Of a stretch of DNA of 33,775 nucleotides, positions 7,179-16,031 are shown piece by piece; the first letter of the stretch is position 1; the number at the start of each line of letters is the position of its first letter. Below the pieces are notes generated by a model. That model was given only the letters and a program-made list of their open reading frames with translations. It had not been told where the DNA came from and made no database searches. The position numbers were made by a program, and so were the translations under genes. This stretch comes from an uncultured Ectothiorhodospiraceae bacterium (GTDB lineage Bacteria > Pseudomonadota > Gammaproteobacteria > Nitrococcales > Nitrococcaceae), in assembly GCA_913061005.1 (NCBI GenBank), contig CAJXSH010000016.1, forward strand, positions 1 to 33,775, given 5' to 3'.

Positions 7179-8525
7179 CTAGCCCGGCGTCAGGGTCTTG
7201 GCAAGCACCCGCGACGCCCGGTCGGGCTGATAGTCCGCACGCCGGGCCGGCGGCAGCGCCTCGGGGTCGGTGGGCTGATACCCCCGCTCGACAAACCAGT
7301 GACTGGCCTGGGTGGTGAGCACGAAAAGCTCTCGCCAGCCCCGCGCCCGGGCCTGTGTCTCGAGTTTTTCAAGCAACTGCTCGCCCCGCCGGCTGTGGCG
7401 GTATTCCGGGTGCACCACCAGGCAGGCGATCTCGCCACCGCTCGGGCTGCCATCACCCCCATCGATGCCATGGAGGGCGGCACAGGCAACGATGGTGCCT
7501 TCGCGCTCCATGACCAGAAAATCATCGATCTCGGTCTCGAGCCGCTCGCGGGTGCGGGCCACCAGCACGCCATCGGCTTCGAGGGGCCGGATCAGCGCCA
7601 GAATCCCCGGGATATCGCCGGTGCCGGCGGTGCGCAGCTGCTCGAAGGGCCGCGCCGCCACCAGTGTCCCCACCCCGTCCCGGGTGAAGAGCTCGCCCAG
7701 CATGGCGCCGTCCTGGCGCCGGGGCAGCAGATGCACCCGGGGCACACCGCCGCGGCAGGCCGCGACGGCCCGGGCCAGTTGCTGGCGGATCATCTCTGGC
7801 ATGGCCTCTGCCTCGGCGCTTTCGAGCAGCGCCCGGGCCTCGTCCAGGGTGAGCTCGCCCCGGCGGTGACCCTCGCCGTCCACCAACCCGTCGCCTTCGT
7901 GGAGGAATAAAAGCTTGTCGGCCTGCAGCGATCGGGCCACCGCCACCGCCACGTCGCCGGCGTGGAGGTTGAAAAGCTCGCCGGTGGGCGAGACTCCCAG
8001 GGGGCTGACGATGACCACCGCCCGGTCGTCCAGGCGCTGGCGCAGGGCATCGGCATCCACCCGCCGAACGGTGCCGGTGTACGCATAATCGACGCCCTCG
8101 AGCACGCCCAGGGGCCGGGCGGTGACGAAGTTGCCGCTTGCCACCTGCAGCCGCAACCCGGCCATGGGCGAGTTGGCAAGGCCCATCGAGAAAAGCGCCT
8201 CGAGCTGCAACCGCACCGCGCCCACGGCATCGCGGACACAGTCCATGGCCGCGGCATCGGTGATACGCAGGTCATTGGCCCGTCGGGGCTCGATGCCGGC
8301 CCGGGCCAGGCGCTCGTCCACCTGGGGCCGGGCCCCGGGGACCAGCACCAGCCGGATACCCAGCCCGCTTAAAAGCGCCAGGTCATGGACCAGGGCGTCC
8401 GCGGCCTCGGCATCGACCAGCGCCTCACCGTCGAATCCCACCACAAAGGTGCGGTCACGATGGGCGTGGATAAACGGTGAGCTGTGCCGAAACCAGGCCA
8501 CCAGCTGTGCAAGGGATTGGGTCAT
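7179..8525 (-). CDS. argA: N-acetylglutamate synthase ArgA
   Basis: This is amino-acid N-acetyltransferase, the first step of arginine biosynthesis (glutamate plus acetyl-CoA). It has 448 residues (E. coli 443). The N-terminal amino-acid-kinase-like domain (about 20-290) contains VLVPGARPQVDERL and the block VVIVSPLGVSPTGELFNL. The C-terminal GNAT domain (about 300-440) contains the acetyl-CoA-binding stretch EYRHSRRGEQLLEKLE. The start is the ATG at 8525, since AGAGG sits 6 nt upstream. A GTG three bases before it would be too close to that site. The gene follows the SH3-domain gene by 9 nt and is probably co-transcribed with it. Arginine feedback on the kinase-like domain is known for the family. 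Confidence 0.96.
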   Translation of the reverse strand: MTQSLAQLVAWFRHSSPFIHAHRDRTFVVGFDGEALVDAEAADALVHDLALLSGLGIRLVLVPGARPQVDERLARAGIEPRRANDLRITDAAAMDCVRDAVGAVRLQLEALFSMGLANSPMAGLRLQVASGNFVTARPLGVLEGVDYAYTGTVRRVDADALRQRLDDRAVVIVSPLGVSPTGELFNLHAGDVAVAVARSLQADKLLFLHEGDGLVDGEGHRRGELTLDEARALLESAEAEAMPEMIRQQLARAVAACRGGVPRVHLLPRRQDGAMLGELFTRDGVGTLVAARPFEQLRTAGTGDIPGILALIRPLEADGVLVARTRERLETEIDDFLVMEREGTIVACAALHGIDGGDGSPSGGEIACLVVHPEYRHSRRGEQLLEKLETQARARGWRELFVLTTQASHWFVERGYQPTDPEALPPARRADYQPDRASRVLAKTLTPG

Positions 8526-8534
8526 CACCGGCCT

Positions 8535-9209
8535 CTAGAGATCGCCCCAGCTGCTGCGCCGTCGCCAGCGAATGCGCGTCACGGCAATGCCAAGCAGCAT
8601 GCCAAACACCACCACCGCGGCGCCGGCGACAAACCAGTCCTGGCGCTCGCGCTCGGCCATGCGCTCGGCGCCGCGTTGCAGATCCTGCACCTGCCGCTCC
8701 AGGTCGATGACCTGCTTGCGCAGACGCTGGTTTTCATCGGCAAGGGCCAGCCCCTCGCCGGCCTCCTCGAGACGTTGGGCCATGCGCTGGTTGTCGGTCT
8801 CGAGGGTTTCGTTCTGCTGCGAAAGCGCCTCGAGCCGCTCGCGGGCACGGGCCAGCTCGGCCTCGAGGCGACGGTTATCGGCGCGCACCCGCTCCAGCCC
8901 GGCTTCGGCCTCGGCCAGTCGGGCGGCGGCACCCGGCTGGTCATCCAGATAGATGCTGCGCACGAACCCCTCATCCTCGCCCACCCGCACCCGGGTCCAG
9001 GTCTCGCCCCGGCTGAGGACGCTCACCTCGGCGCCCGAGCGCAGCAGGCGGATGATGCGATAATCATTGCCCTGGCCGCTGCGCAGGGTGATCTCGAGCT
9101 CGTCGGTGACATAGGCGCGGGTCTGGGCCTGGACCGCGGTGGCCGCGCAAAGGCCCACCACCAACAGCATCAGCAGCATCCCAGCGATTTTTCCTGACAC
9201 ACGCCGCAC
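8535..9209 (-). CDS. TIGR04211-type SH3 domain, coiled-coil membrane protein (YgiM-like)
   Basis: This 224-residue envelope protein has a clear order of parts. A signal peptide (about 1-28, hydrophobic LLMLLVVGLCAATAVQA) is followed by a bacterial SH3 domain (about 30-90, with LRSGQGNDYRIIRLL and WTRVRV). A long coiled coil then runs from about 95 to 185, rich in Leu, Glu, Arg and Gln. It ends with a C-terminal transmembrane helix (about 190-210) and a basic cytosolic tail. This matches the YgiM/TIGR04211 architecture. The function is not defined beyond the cell envelope. The preferred start is the GTG at 9209, with GGGGAG 7 nt upstream. A TTG 36 bases earlier lacks a site. A TAGACT hexamer upstream may be its -10 box. 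Confidence 0.85.
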   Translation of the reverse strand: MRRVSGKIAGMLLMLLVVGLCAATAVQAQTRAYVTDELEITLRSGQGNDYRIIRLLRSGAEVSVLSRGETWTRVRVGEDEGFVRSIYLDDQPGAAARLAEAEAGLERVRADNRRLEAELARARERLEALSQQNETLETDNQRMAQRLEEAGEGLALADENQRLRKQVIDLERQVQDLQRGAERMAERERQDWFVAGAAVVVFGMLLGIAVTRIRWRRRSSWGDL

Positions 9210-9327
9210 CGGCGAACTCCCCGTTGAACAGTCACTTCGGAACAAGTGTTGCAGTCTAGCGTAAGCCCGGTGGCCGGGACACCCGAAGTGCGTGTCATCA
9301 AGTGCCTCGATCGGTCACAATGCGCGC

Positions 9328-10113
9328 ATGCTGCAGTATCCGGCAATCGACCCGGTGGCCATCTCGATTGGCCCGCTGGACATCCACTGGTACGGGGTGA
9401 TGTACGCCATCGGCTTCGGGCTTGCCTGGTGGCTGGGGCGGCTGCGCGCCCGCCGGCCGGACACCCCGGTGGGACCGGCGCAGATGGACGATCTGCTGCT
9501 CTACGGCGCCATCGGCGTGGTGCTGGGCGGCCGCATCGGCTACATCCTTTTTTATGCCGCCGATGCGTGGCTGGCCGACCCGCTCTCGCTGCTGCGCGTC
9601 TGGGAAGGGGGGATGTCGTTCCACGGCGGGCTTTTGGGGGTAATCGTGGCCATGGCCCTCTATGCCCGGCGCCATCGCATCCCGGCGCTGGCGCTGGGGG
9701 ATTTCATCGCGCCGCTGGTGCCGCCGGGGCTGGCGGCCGGGCGGCTTGGCAACTTCATCAACGGCGAGCTCTGGGGTGCGCCCACCCAACTGCCCTGGGG
9801 CATGGTTTACCCGCCCCTGGGGCCGGAACCACGTCACCCCTCGCAGCTCTACGAAATGGCGCTCGAGGGCCTGGTGCTGTTTGCGCTTTTGTGGTGGTTC
9901 TCGCACCGCCCCCGGCCGGCCGGGGCGGTGACCGGGTTTTTCCTCATCGGCTATGGGCTGGCGCGCTTTGCGGTGGAGTTTGTCCGCCTGCCGGATGCCC
10001 ACCTGGGGTATCTGCTCGCCGGGATGACCATGGGCCAGCTCCTGTCGCTGCCCATGATCGCCATAGGCGTTATGCTGATGGTGATGGCCCGACGGCCGCA
10101 GCCGTCATCCTGA
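9328..10113 (+). CDS. lgt: Prolipoprotein diacylglyceryl transferase Lgt
   Basis: This integral inner-membrane enzyme transfers diacylglycerol from phosphatidylglycerol to the lipobox cysteine of prolipoproteins. The preferred form has 261 residues. Family motifs are [13 protein letters not shown] near the N-terminus, the catalytic-histidine block [10 protein letters not shown] (about 95-104), the Lgt signature [13 protein letters not shown] (about 137-149) and HPSQLYE. About seven hydrophobic segments are visible. The start is the ATG at 9328, because MLQYPAIDP aligns with the family N-terminus. An in-frame GTG at 9292 would add 12 unlike residues. No ribosome site precedes the ATG, and CACAAT at 9316-9321 could be a -10 box giving a near-leaderless transcript. 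It heads lgt-thyA-folA. Confidence 0.95.
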   Translation: MLQYPAIDPVAISIGPLDIHWYGVMYAIGFGLAWWLGRLRARRPDTPVGPAQMDDLLLYGAIGVVLGGRIGYILFYAADAWLADPLSLLRVWEGGMSFHGGLLGVIVAMALYARRHRIPALALGDFIAPLVPPGLAAGRLGNFINGELWGAPTQLPWGMVYPPLGPEPRHPSQLYEMALEGLVLFALLWWFSHRPRPAGAVTGFFLIGYGLARFAVEFVRLPDAHLGYLLAGMTMGQLLSLPMIAIGVMLMVMARRPQPSS

Positions 10114-10143
10114 TCGGTCGCTAGAAGGGATATCCGCACCGCC

Positions 10144-10938
10144 ATGCAGCAATACCAGACACTCCTCGGCCATGTCCGTCACCACGGCGTGGAGAAATCC
10201 GATCGCACCGGCACCGGGACGCTTTCCATTTTTGGCTGGCAGATGCGCTTTGATCTGGCCGATGGCTTTCCGGTGGTGACCACCAAAAAGCTCCACCTGC
10301 GCTCGATCATCCACGAGCTGCTGTGGTTTCTGGCCGGCGAGAGCAACATCCGCTATCTCAAGGAAAACGGGGTGCGGATCTGGGATGAGTGGGCCGATGA
10401 AAACGGCGATCTGGGCCCGATCTACGGGGTGCAGTGGCGCTCGTGGCCGGCGCCGGATGGCCGCGCCATCGACCAGATCCGCCAGGTGGTCGAGCAGATC
10501 AAGACCAACCCCGACTCGCGCCGGCATATCGTCACCGCCTGGAACCCGGCCGAAATCGACCGTATGGGGCTGCCGCCGTGTCATTGCCTGTTCCAGTTCT
10601 ATGTGGCGAACGGGCGGCTTTCGTGTCAGCTCTATCAGCGAAGCGCGGATATCTTTTTGGGCGTGCCCTTTAACATCGCCTCATACGCGCTTTTAACGCA
10701 TATGGTCGCCCAGGTGACCGGCCTCGAGCCCGGGGAATTCATCCACACCTTTGGCGATGCGCATCTGTATCTCAACCACCTCGAACAGGCCGATCGGCAG
10801 CTTGCCCGCGAGCCCTTGCCGCTGCCGCGGTTAAAGCTCAACCCAGAGGTGGACAGCCTGTTTGATTTCCGCTTTGAGGACATCGAGCTGGTGGGCTACG
10901 AAGCGCATCCGCATATCCCCGCGCCGGTGGCGGTTTAG
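10144..10938 (+). CDS. thyA: Thymidylate synthase ThyA
   Basis: This enzyme converts dUMP to dTMP with 5,10-methylene-THF as carbon donor and reductant. It has 264 residues, the same as E. coli. The nucleophile is C146 in [10 protein letters not shown]. The dUMP phosphate-binding arginine near the N-terminus (DRTGTGT, about 20-26) is present, as are [10 protein letters not shown] and the [18 protein letters not shown] block. The C-terminal PVAV is close to the folate-binding tail. An AGAAGGGA ribosome site precedes the ATG by about 11 nt. It follows lgt by 30 nt, as in E. coli, and precedes folA by 33 nt. Dihydrofolate produced here is recycled by the folA product. Confidence 0.98.
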   Translation: MQQYQTLLGHVRHHGVEKSDRTGTGTLSIFGWQMRFDLADGFPVVTTKKLHLRSIIHELLWFLAGESNIRYLKENGVRIWDEWADENGDLGPIYGVQWRSWPAPDGRAIDQIRQVVEQIKTNPDSRRHIVTAWNPAEIDRMGLPPCHCLFQFYVANGRLSCQLYQRSADIFLGVPFNIASYALLTHMVAQVTGLEPGEFIHTFGDAHLYLNHLEQADRQLAREPLPLPRLKLNPEVDSLFDFRFEDIELVGYEAHPHIPAPVAV

Positions 10939-10971
10939 CCCGTCGCCGGGCCACCAACCAGGAGCCCGCTC

Positions 10972-11487
10972 ATGACCGAGACCGCCAACCACTCGCCCCG
11001 GATTGTCATGGTGGTGGCCATGGCCATGAACCGGGTCATTGGCCGGGACAATGACCTGCCCTGGCGTCTGCCGGATGACATGCGGCATTTCGTGGCGCTG
11101 ACCCGGGGCAAGCCGATCATCATGGGCCGCAAGAACTTCCGCTCCATCGGCCGGCCCCTGCCCAACCGGCGCAACATTGTCATGACCCGCGACCCGGACT
11201 GGCATCACGAGGGCTGCGAGGTGGCCGGCGGGGTGGATGAGGCCCTCAAGATGGTGGCGGATGCCGAGGAGGTGGCCATCATCGGCGGCGCGGATATCTA
11301 CGCGGCCTTTCTGCCCATGGCCCATCGCCTGGAACTGACCCGGGTTCATGCCGAACCCACCGGGGATGTGTTTTTTCCGCCATTCGAGGGGCCGGCGTGG
11401 CGCTGCACCCAGACCACCCACCACCCGGCGGATGCCGAACACGCCTATGCCATGGATTTCGAGACCTGGGAGCGGGTCGATCACTGA
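10972..11487 (+). CDS. folA: Dihydrofolate reductase FolA
   Basis: This is an NADPH-dependent reductase that regenerates tetrahydrofolate after thymidylate synthesis. It has 171 residues. Motifs are VVAMAMNRVIGRDNDLPWRLPDDM (about 13-36, with the catalytic acidic residue in LPDD), IIMGRKNFRSIGRPLPNRRN (NADPH and folate site) and IIGGADIYAAFLP (about 103-115). The usual GRKTxxSIG threonine is replaced by Asn (GRKNFRSIG). This position lies by the NADPH adenosine-phosphate site, so it is a mild oddity. There is a short hydrophilic N-terminal extension of about 8 residues. GGAG precedes the ATG. The gene is convergent with rho. Confidence 0.96.
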   Translation: MTETANHSPRIVMVVAMAMNRVIGRDNDLPWRLPDDMRHFVALTRGKPIIMGRKNFRSIGRPLPNRRNIVMTRDPDWHHEGCEVAGGVDEALKMVADAEEVAIIGGADIYAAFLPMAHRLELTRVHAEPTGDVFFPPFEGPAWRCTQTTHHPADAEHAYAMDFETWERVDH

Positions 11488-11490
11488 CCC

Positions 11491-11505
11491 CGGGCCATGG
11501 GCCCG
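11491..11505. other. Hairpin between convergent folA and rho
   Basis: An inverted repeat CGGGCC-ATG-GGCCCG lies in the 29-nt space between the two stop codons. It is symmetrical and would form in transcripts of either direction. No T run follows on either side, so intrinsic termination is doubtful. It may act as a 3'-end protecting hairpin, which is inference. Confidence 0.4.
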
Positions 11506-11516
11506 ACGCGTGGCCG

Positions 11517-12773
<1,257 letters not shown>

Positions 12774-12830
12774 CGCTGGTTCCAGGCCGCCCGGCGGGCG
12801 ACCGTGACACGGGTGGATATGGCCCTGTCG

Positions 12831-13157
12831 CTACAGATTGCTGTCGATAAAGGCCGAGAGCTGGGCCTTGGACAGGGCGCCAACCTTGGTGGCCTCGACA
12901 TTGCCGTTCTTGAACAGCATCAGGGTCGGGATACCGCGAATGCCGTACTTGGGCGGCGTCTCGGGGTTTTCATCAATGTTGAGCTTGGCGATCTTGATCT
13001 TGCCGTCGTAGCCGGCGGCCACCTCTTCGAGGATGGGCGCGATCATCTTGCACGGCCCACACCACTCGGCCCAGTAGTCAACCAGCACGGGGGCGTCGGA
13101 TTGCAGGACCTCGGTCTCGAAATCGGCATCGGAGACATGGACGATGTTGTCGCTCAC
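12831..13157 (-). CDS. trxA: Thioredoxin TrxA
   Basis: This is the general cytosolic dithiol reductant, 108 residues (E. coli 109). The redox motif WCGPCK has C33 and C36. The buried Asp lies in VLVDYWAEW and the cis-proline in [10 protein letters not shown]. The start is the GTG at 13157, since GGAGGG sits 7 nt upstream and the resulting [10 protein letters not shown] matches the family. An in-frame ATG 24 nt further up would bypass that site. It probably supplies electrons to the thiol peroxidase at the start of the window. It is transcribed with rho from the promoter at 13277-13305, leaving a 5' UTR of roughly 110 nt. Confidence 0.97.
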   Translation of the reverse strand: MSDNIVHVSDADFETEVLQSDAPVLVDYWAEWCGPCKMIAPILEEVAAGYDGKIKIAKLNIDENPETPPKYGIRGIPTLMLFKNGNVEATKVGALSKAQLSAFIDSNL

Positions 13158-13276
13158 GGAACAACCCTCCAGGGGAAACAAGCTTGTGAGTGTCGGGGGT
13201 GGAGTGCCCGCCTTGGCTGCGGCGCTATGGCTGAAATCATGACGGGGGAATCCGCCCCTTGGGGCGCGATGTGCGG

Positions 13277-13305
13277 ACGATAGCCCCCTGGCCCGGGCAT
13301 GTCAA
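13277..13305 (-). promoter_or_regulatory. Sigma70 promoter of trxA
   Basis: On the minus strand a perfect -35 box TTGACA (13300-13305) is followed by a 17-nt spacer and TATCGT (13277-13282, four of six consensus bases). Transcription should start near 13270. The leader to the GTG is about 110 nt and contains a small perfect hairpin (CGCCCC/GGGGCG, 13252-13265). The rest of the 204-nt gap up to cysQ holds a TAGGAT hexamer at about 13322 that could serve cysQ. It has no convincing -35 box. Confidence 0.75.
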
Positions 13306-13361
13306 CTGACCCCCCGCCAAGGTAGGATGGTGGGCTGATTGAAAGGCCAAAGGCACACCCC

Positions 13362-14195
13362 ATGTCCGCCACCGCCACACCGAGCCTGCTCGACCAGGCC
13401 GTTCACATCGCCGAGGCCGCCGGCCGCGAGATTCTGTCGATCTATGCCGCCGGCTTCGAGGTCGAGACCAAAACCGACGACTCGCCGCTGACAAGCGCCG
13501 ACAACGCCGCCCACCGCTTGATCCAGACCCAACTCCAGGCCCTGACCCCAACTATCCCGGTGCTCTCCGAGGAAGGCGGCATCCCGGCCTTTGCCGAGCG
13601 CCGGCAGTGGCCGCGCTACTGGCTGGTGGACCCGCTGGACGGCACCCGTGAGTTCATCAAGCGCAACGGCGAGTTCACCGTCAATATCGCGCTCATCGAG
13701 GCGGGCCGGCCGGTGCTGGGGGTGGTGCATGCCCCGGTGCTGAGCCGCACCTACACCGGCATGATCCCCGCCGATGCCCCGGCGGTGGCCGAGCGACAGG
13801 ACAGCGAGGGGCGGGCGGCGATTGCCACCGCAAAGATCGGCGAGGGACCCCTGCGGCTGGTGGTCAGCCGCTCGCACCGCCACCCCCAGGTAGAAGCCCT
13901 GCTCGAGCGGCTGCCGGCGTTCGAGACCGTCTCGATGGGCAGCTCGCTGAAGTTCTGTCTGGTGGCCGAGGGGGCGGCGGACTGCTATCCGCGCTTCGGG
14001 CCCACCTCGGAGTGGGACAGCGCCGCGGCGCAGTGCGTGGTCGAGGCGGCCGGCGGCAAGGTCATGACCCCGGACGGGACGGCGCTTCGCTACAACACCC
14101 AGGATTCGATCCTCAACCCCAACTTTGTGGTGGTGGGCGACCCGCAATGGCGCTGGATGGACTACCTCGAAGGCCTGCCGGTGGAGCGGCGCTGA
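13362..14195 (+). CDS. cysQ: 3'(2'),5'-bisphosphate nucleotidase CysQ
   Basis: This is a Mg-dependent phosphatase of the inositol-monophosphatase superfamily that removes the 3' phosphate from PAP, the by-product of sulfate activation. It has 277 residues (E. coli 246). Metal-site motifs are PLTSADNAAH (about 46-55), LSEEGG (Glu pair) and VDPLDGTREFI (about 90-100). The C-terminal signature SEWDSAAAQCVVEAAGG follows. The extra length sits in an Ala/Asp-rich segment around residues 140-160. The gene is monocistronic and divergent from trxA. It ends 7 nt before the convergent phaC stop. Confidence 0.93.
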   Translation: MSATATPSLLDQAVHIAEAAGREILSIYAAGFEVETKTDDSPLTSADNAAHRLIQTQLQALTPTIPVLSEEGGIPAFAERRQWPRYWLVDPLDGTREFIKRNGEFTVNIALIEAGRPVLGVVHAPVLSRTYTGMIPADAPAVAERQDSEGRAAIATAKIGEGPLRLVVSRSHRHPQVEALLERLPAFETVSMGSSLKFCLVAEGAADCYPRFGPTSEWDSAAAQCVVEAAGGKVMTPDGTALRYNTQDSILNPNFVVVGDPQWRWMDYLEGLPVERR

Positions 14196-14202
14196 GCCCG
14201 GC

Positions 14203-15954
14203 TCAGCGCATCAGCACATACTCGCCCGGGGCATCGGCGAAGGGCGCGTAGCCGGCCCCGGGCGCGCCCATGGCCGGCGGGTCGACGGGCTCGCCGCTGC
14301 GATCGGCCAGCCATTGCTGCCAGGCCGGCCACCACGAGCCCGGCTCGGCGGCCACCTCGCGCTCGAAACGCTCGGCCGGGCAGGTCGGATCGGCCGGGCT
14401 GAAATGGGCCAGCTGGTATTCCCGACGCGGATGGCCGGGCTCGCTGACCACCCCGGCGTTGTGGCCCCCGGCGCTCAGGGCAAAGGTCACATCGGTTCGT
14501 GCCAGGCGCACGATCTTGTAGACCGACCGCCAGGGGGCGATGTGATCGCGCCGCGTTGCCAGTGAGAAGATCGGCACATCGATATCGCCCACCGACACCG
14601 GCCGGCCGTCGATGTCGTACCGCCCCTCCACCAGATCGTTGTGCAGGAAAAGATCGCGCAGATAGTCACTGTGCATGCGATAGGGCAGCCGGGTGGCGTC
14701 GGCGTTCCAGGCCATGAGATCGAACATGGCCTCGCGCTCGCCCATGAGGTAGTGACGGATGTGACGCGACCAGATCAGATCCTGCGAGCGCAGCAGGTGA
14801 AAGGCGCCGGCCATCTCGTCGCGGCCCAGATAGCCCCGGGCCCACATCACATCCTCGAGAAACGAGACCTGGGACTCGTCGATGAAAAGCTCGAGTTCGC
14901 CCGGCTCGGTAAAGTCGGTCTGGGTGGCCAAAAGCGAGAGGCTGGCCAGCCGCTCGTCCCGGTCACGGCCCATCGCCGCGGCGGCGAGCGTGAGCAGCGT
15001 CCCGCCCAGGCAGTAACCCACGCCGTGGACCCGCTGGCCGGGGCAGACCGCGTTGACCGCCCGCAGGGCCGCCTCGACGCCCAGGCGGCGGTAATCGGCC
15101 ATCCCCATCTCGCGGTCGCGGGCATCCGGGTTTTTCCACGAGACCATGAACACCGTATGGCCCTGGTTGACCAGGTATTCCACCAGCGAGCGCGTCGGCC
15201 GCAGATCGAGGATGTAGTACTTCATGATCCAGGCCGGGACGATCAACACCGGCTCGGGGTGGACGGCGCCGGTGGCCGGCTCGTACTGAATCAGCTCCAT
15301 CAGCGCGTTGCGATGGATCACCCGGCCCGGGGTGGTGGCGAGATCCTCGCCCACGCGGAATGCCCCGGTGGGGTGTTCATCGCCGCCGGCCAGGGTCTGC
15401 TGGGCATCTTCCAGCCAGTTGGAAGCGCCCCGCAGCAGGTTCCAGCCGCCATCCTCGGCGGTGCGATGCAGCACCTCGGGGTTGGTGGGCAGAAAGTTGG
15501 ACGGCGAGGCGATATCCAGCATCTGCCGGACGGTGAAATTGACCACCTCTTCGTGGTGGGGATCGACCCCGGGGACCCCGGTGGTGGCCACATGCCACCA
15601 CTGCTGCTGGAGCAAAAACCCCTGGTGGAGCAGCGAGAACGGCCATTGCTGCCAGGCCGGATCCTCGAAGCGGTCATCGTTGGCGAGCGGCTCGATGCAG
15701 CGGCCCTCGGCGTCACCGGCGATGCAGTGGCCGGAGTAGGCGGCAAGCCGCATGGCCTTGCGCATGCCCTTTTCCGCCAGCGCCAGCTGACGGCCGGGGT
15801 TGAGGGCAAGATGGGCGGTCCAGTCAAAAAAGGCGAGCTGCAGCGCGGTGGGTGACAGCCCGCCGGTCAGGCGCCCGATGCCGGCGTGAAAGAGCCGGTC
15901 CCAGGGCACGGGACCGGCGACGTTTTCTTCAAAGGCATGCTCGAGGCGCGTCAT
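14203..15954 (-). CDS. phaC: Polyhydroxyalkanoate synthase (PhaC family)
   Basis: This is an alpha/beta-hydrolase-fold polymerase that joins (R)-3-hydroxyacyl-CoA units into PHA granules. It has 583 residues, typical of class I. The lipase-like box GYCLGG contains the catalytic C315. The other triad members are visible as D470 (TRRDHIAPW) and H498 (SAGGHNAGV). The N-terminal domain (about 90-200) includes the PSNFLPTNPEVL block typical of PhaC. The C-terminal SEPGHPRREY variant marks a sub-branch of the family. No phaA, phaB, phasin or phaR is nearby, so the monomer supply genes must be elsewhere. It lies 77 nt downstream of ybbP on the same strand, with GGAG before the ATG. Confidence 0.92.
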   Translation of the reverse strand: MTRLEHAFEENVAGPVPWDRLFHAGIGRLTGGLSPTALQLAFFDWTAHLALNPGRQLALAEKGMRKAMRLAAYSGHCIAGDAEGRCIEPLANDDRFEDPAWQQWPFSLLHQGFLLQQQWWHVATTGVPGVDPHHEEVVNFTVRQMLDIASPSNFLPTNPEVLHRTAEDGGWNLLRGASNWLEDAQQTLAGGDEHPTGAFRVGEDLATTPGRVIHRNALMELIQYEPATGAVHPEPVLIVPAWIMKYYILDLRPTRSLVEYLVNQGHTVFMVSWKNPDARDREMGMADYRRLGVEAALRAVNAVCPGQRVHGVGYCLGGTLLTLAAAAMGRDRDERLASLSLLATQTDFTEPGELELFIDESQVSFLEDVMWARGYLGRDEMAGAFHLLRSQDLIWSRHIRHYLMGEREAMFDLMAWNADATRLPYRMHSDYLRDLFLHNDLVEGRYDIDGRPVSVGDIDVPIFSLATRRDHIAPWRSVYKIVRLARTDVTFALSAGGHNAGVVSEPGHPRREYQLAHFSPADPTCPAERFEREVAAEPGSWWPAWQQWLADRSGEPVDPPAMGAPGAGYAPFADAPGEYVLMR

Positions 15955-16031
15955 GGCGGCTCCGTTCCAACCCGCGATGCCTTTTGGGCTGCGTCGCCCG
16001 CGCCTCAGTTCCTCATGCGCTGTAACCGAAT

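Noticed and set aside
9210-9245. TTG start for the SH3-domain protein
   Set aside because: The GTG at 9209 has a GGGGAG site 7 nt upstream and begins directly with the signal peptide. The TTG has no site.
12774-12830. Rho autoregulatory leader or a trxA terminator in the trxA-rho gap
   Set aside because: Only 57 nt with a small GC repeat (GCCCGCCGGGC) and no T run. Nothing specific enough to call either element.
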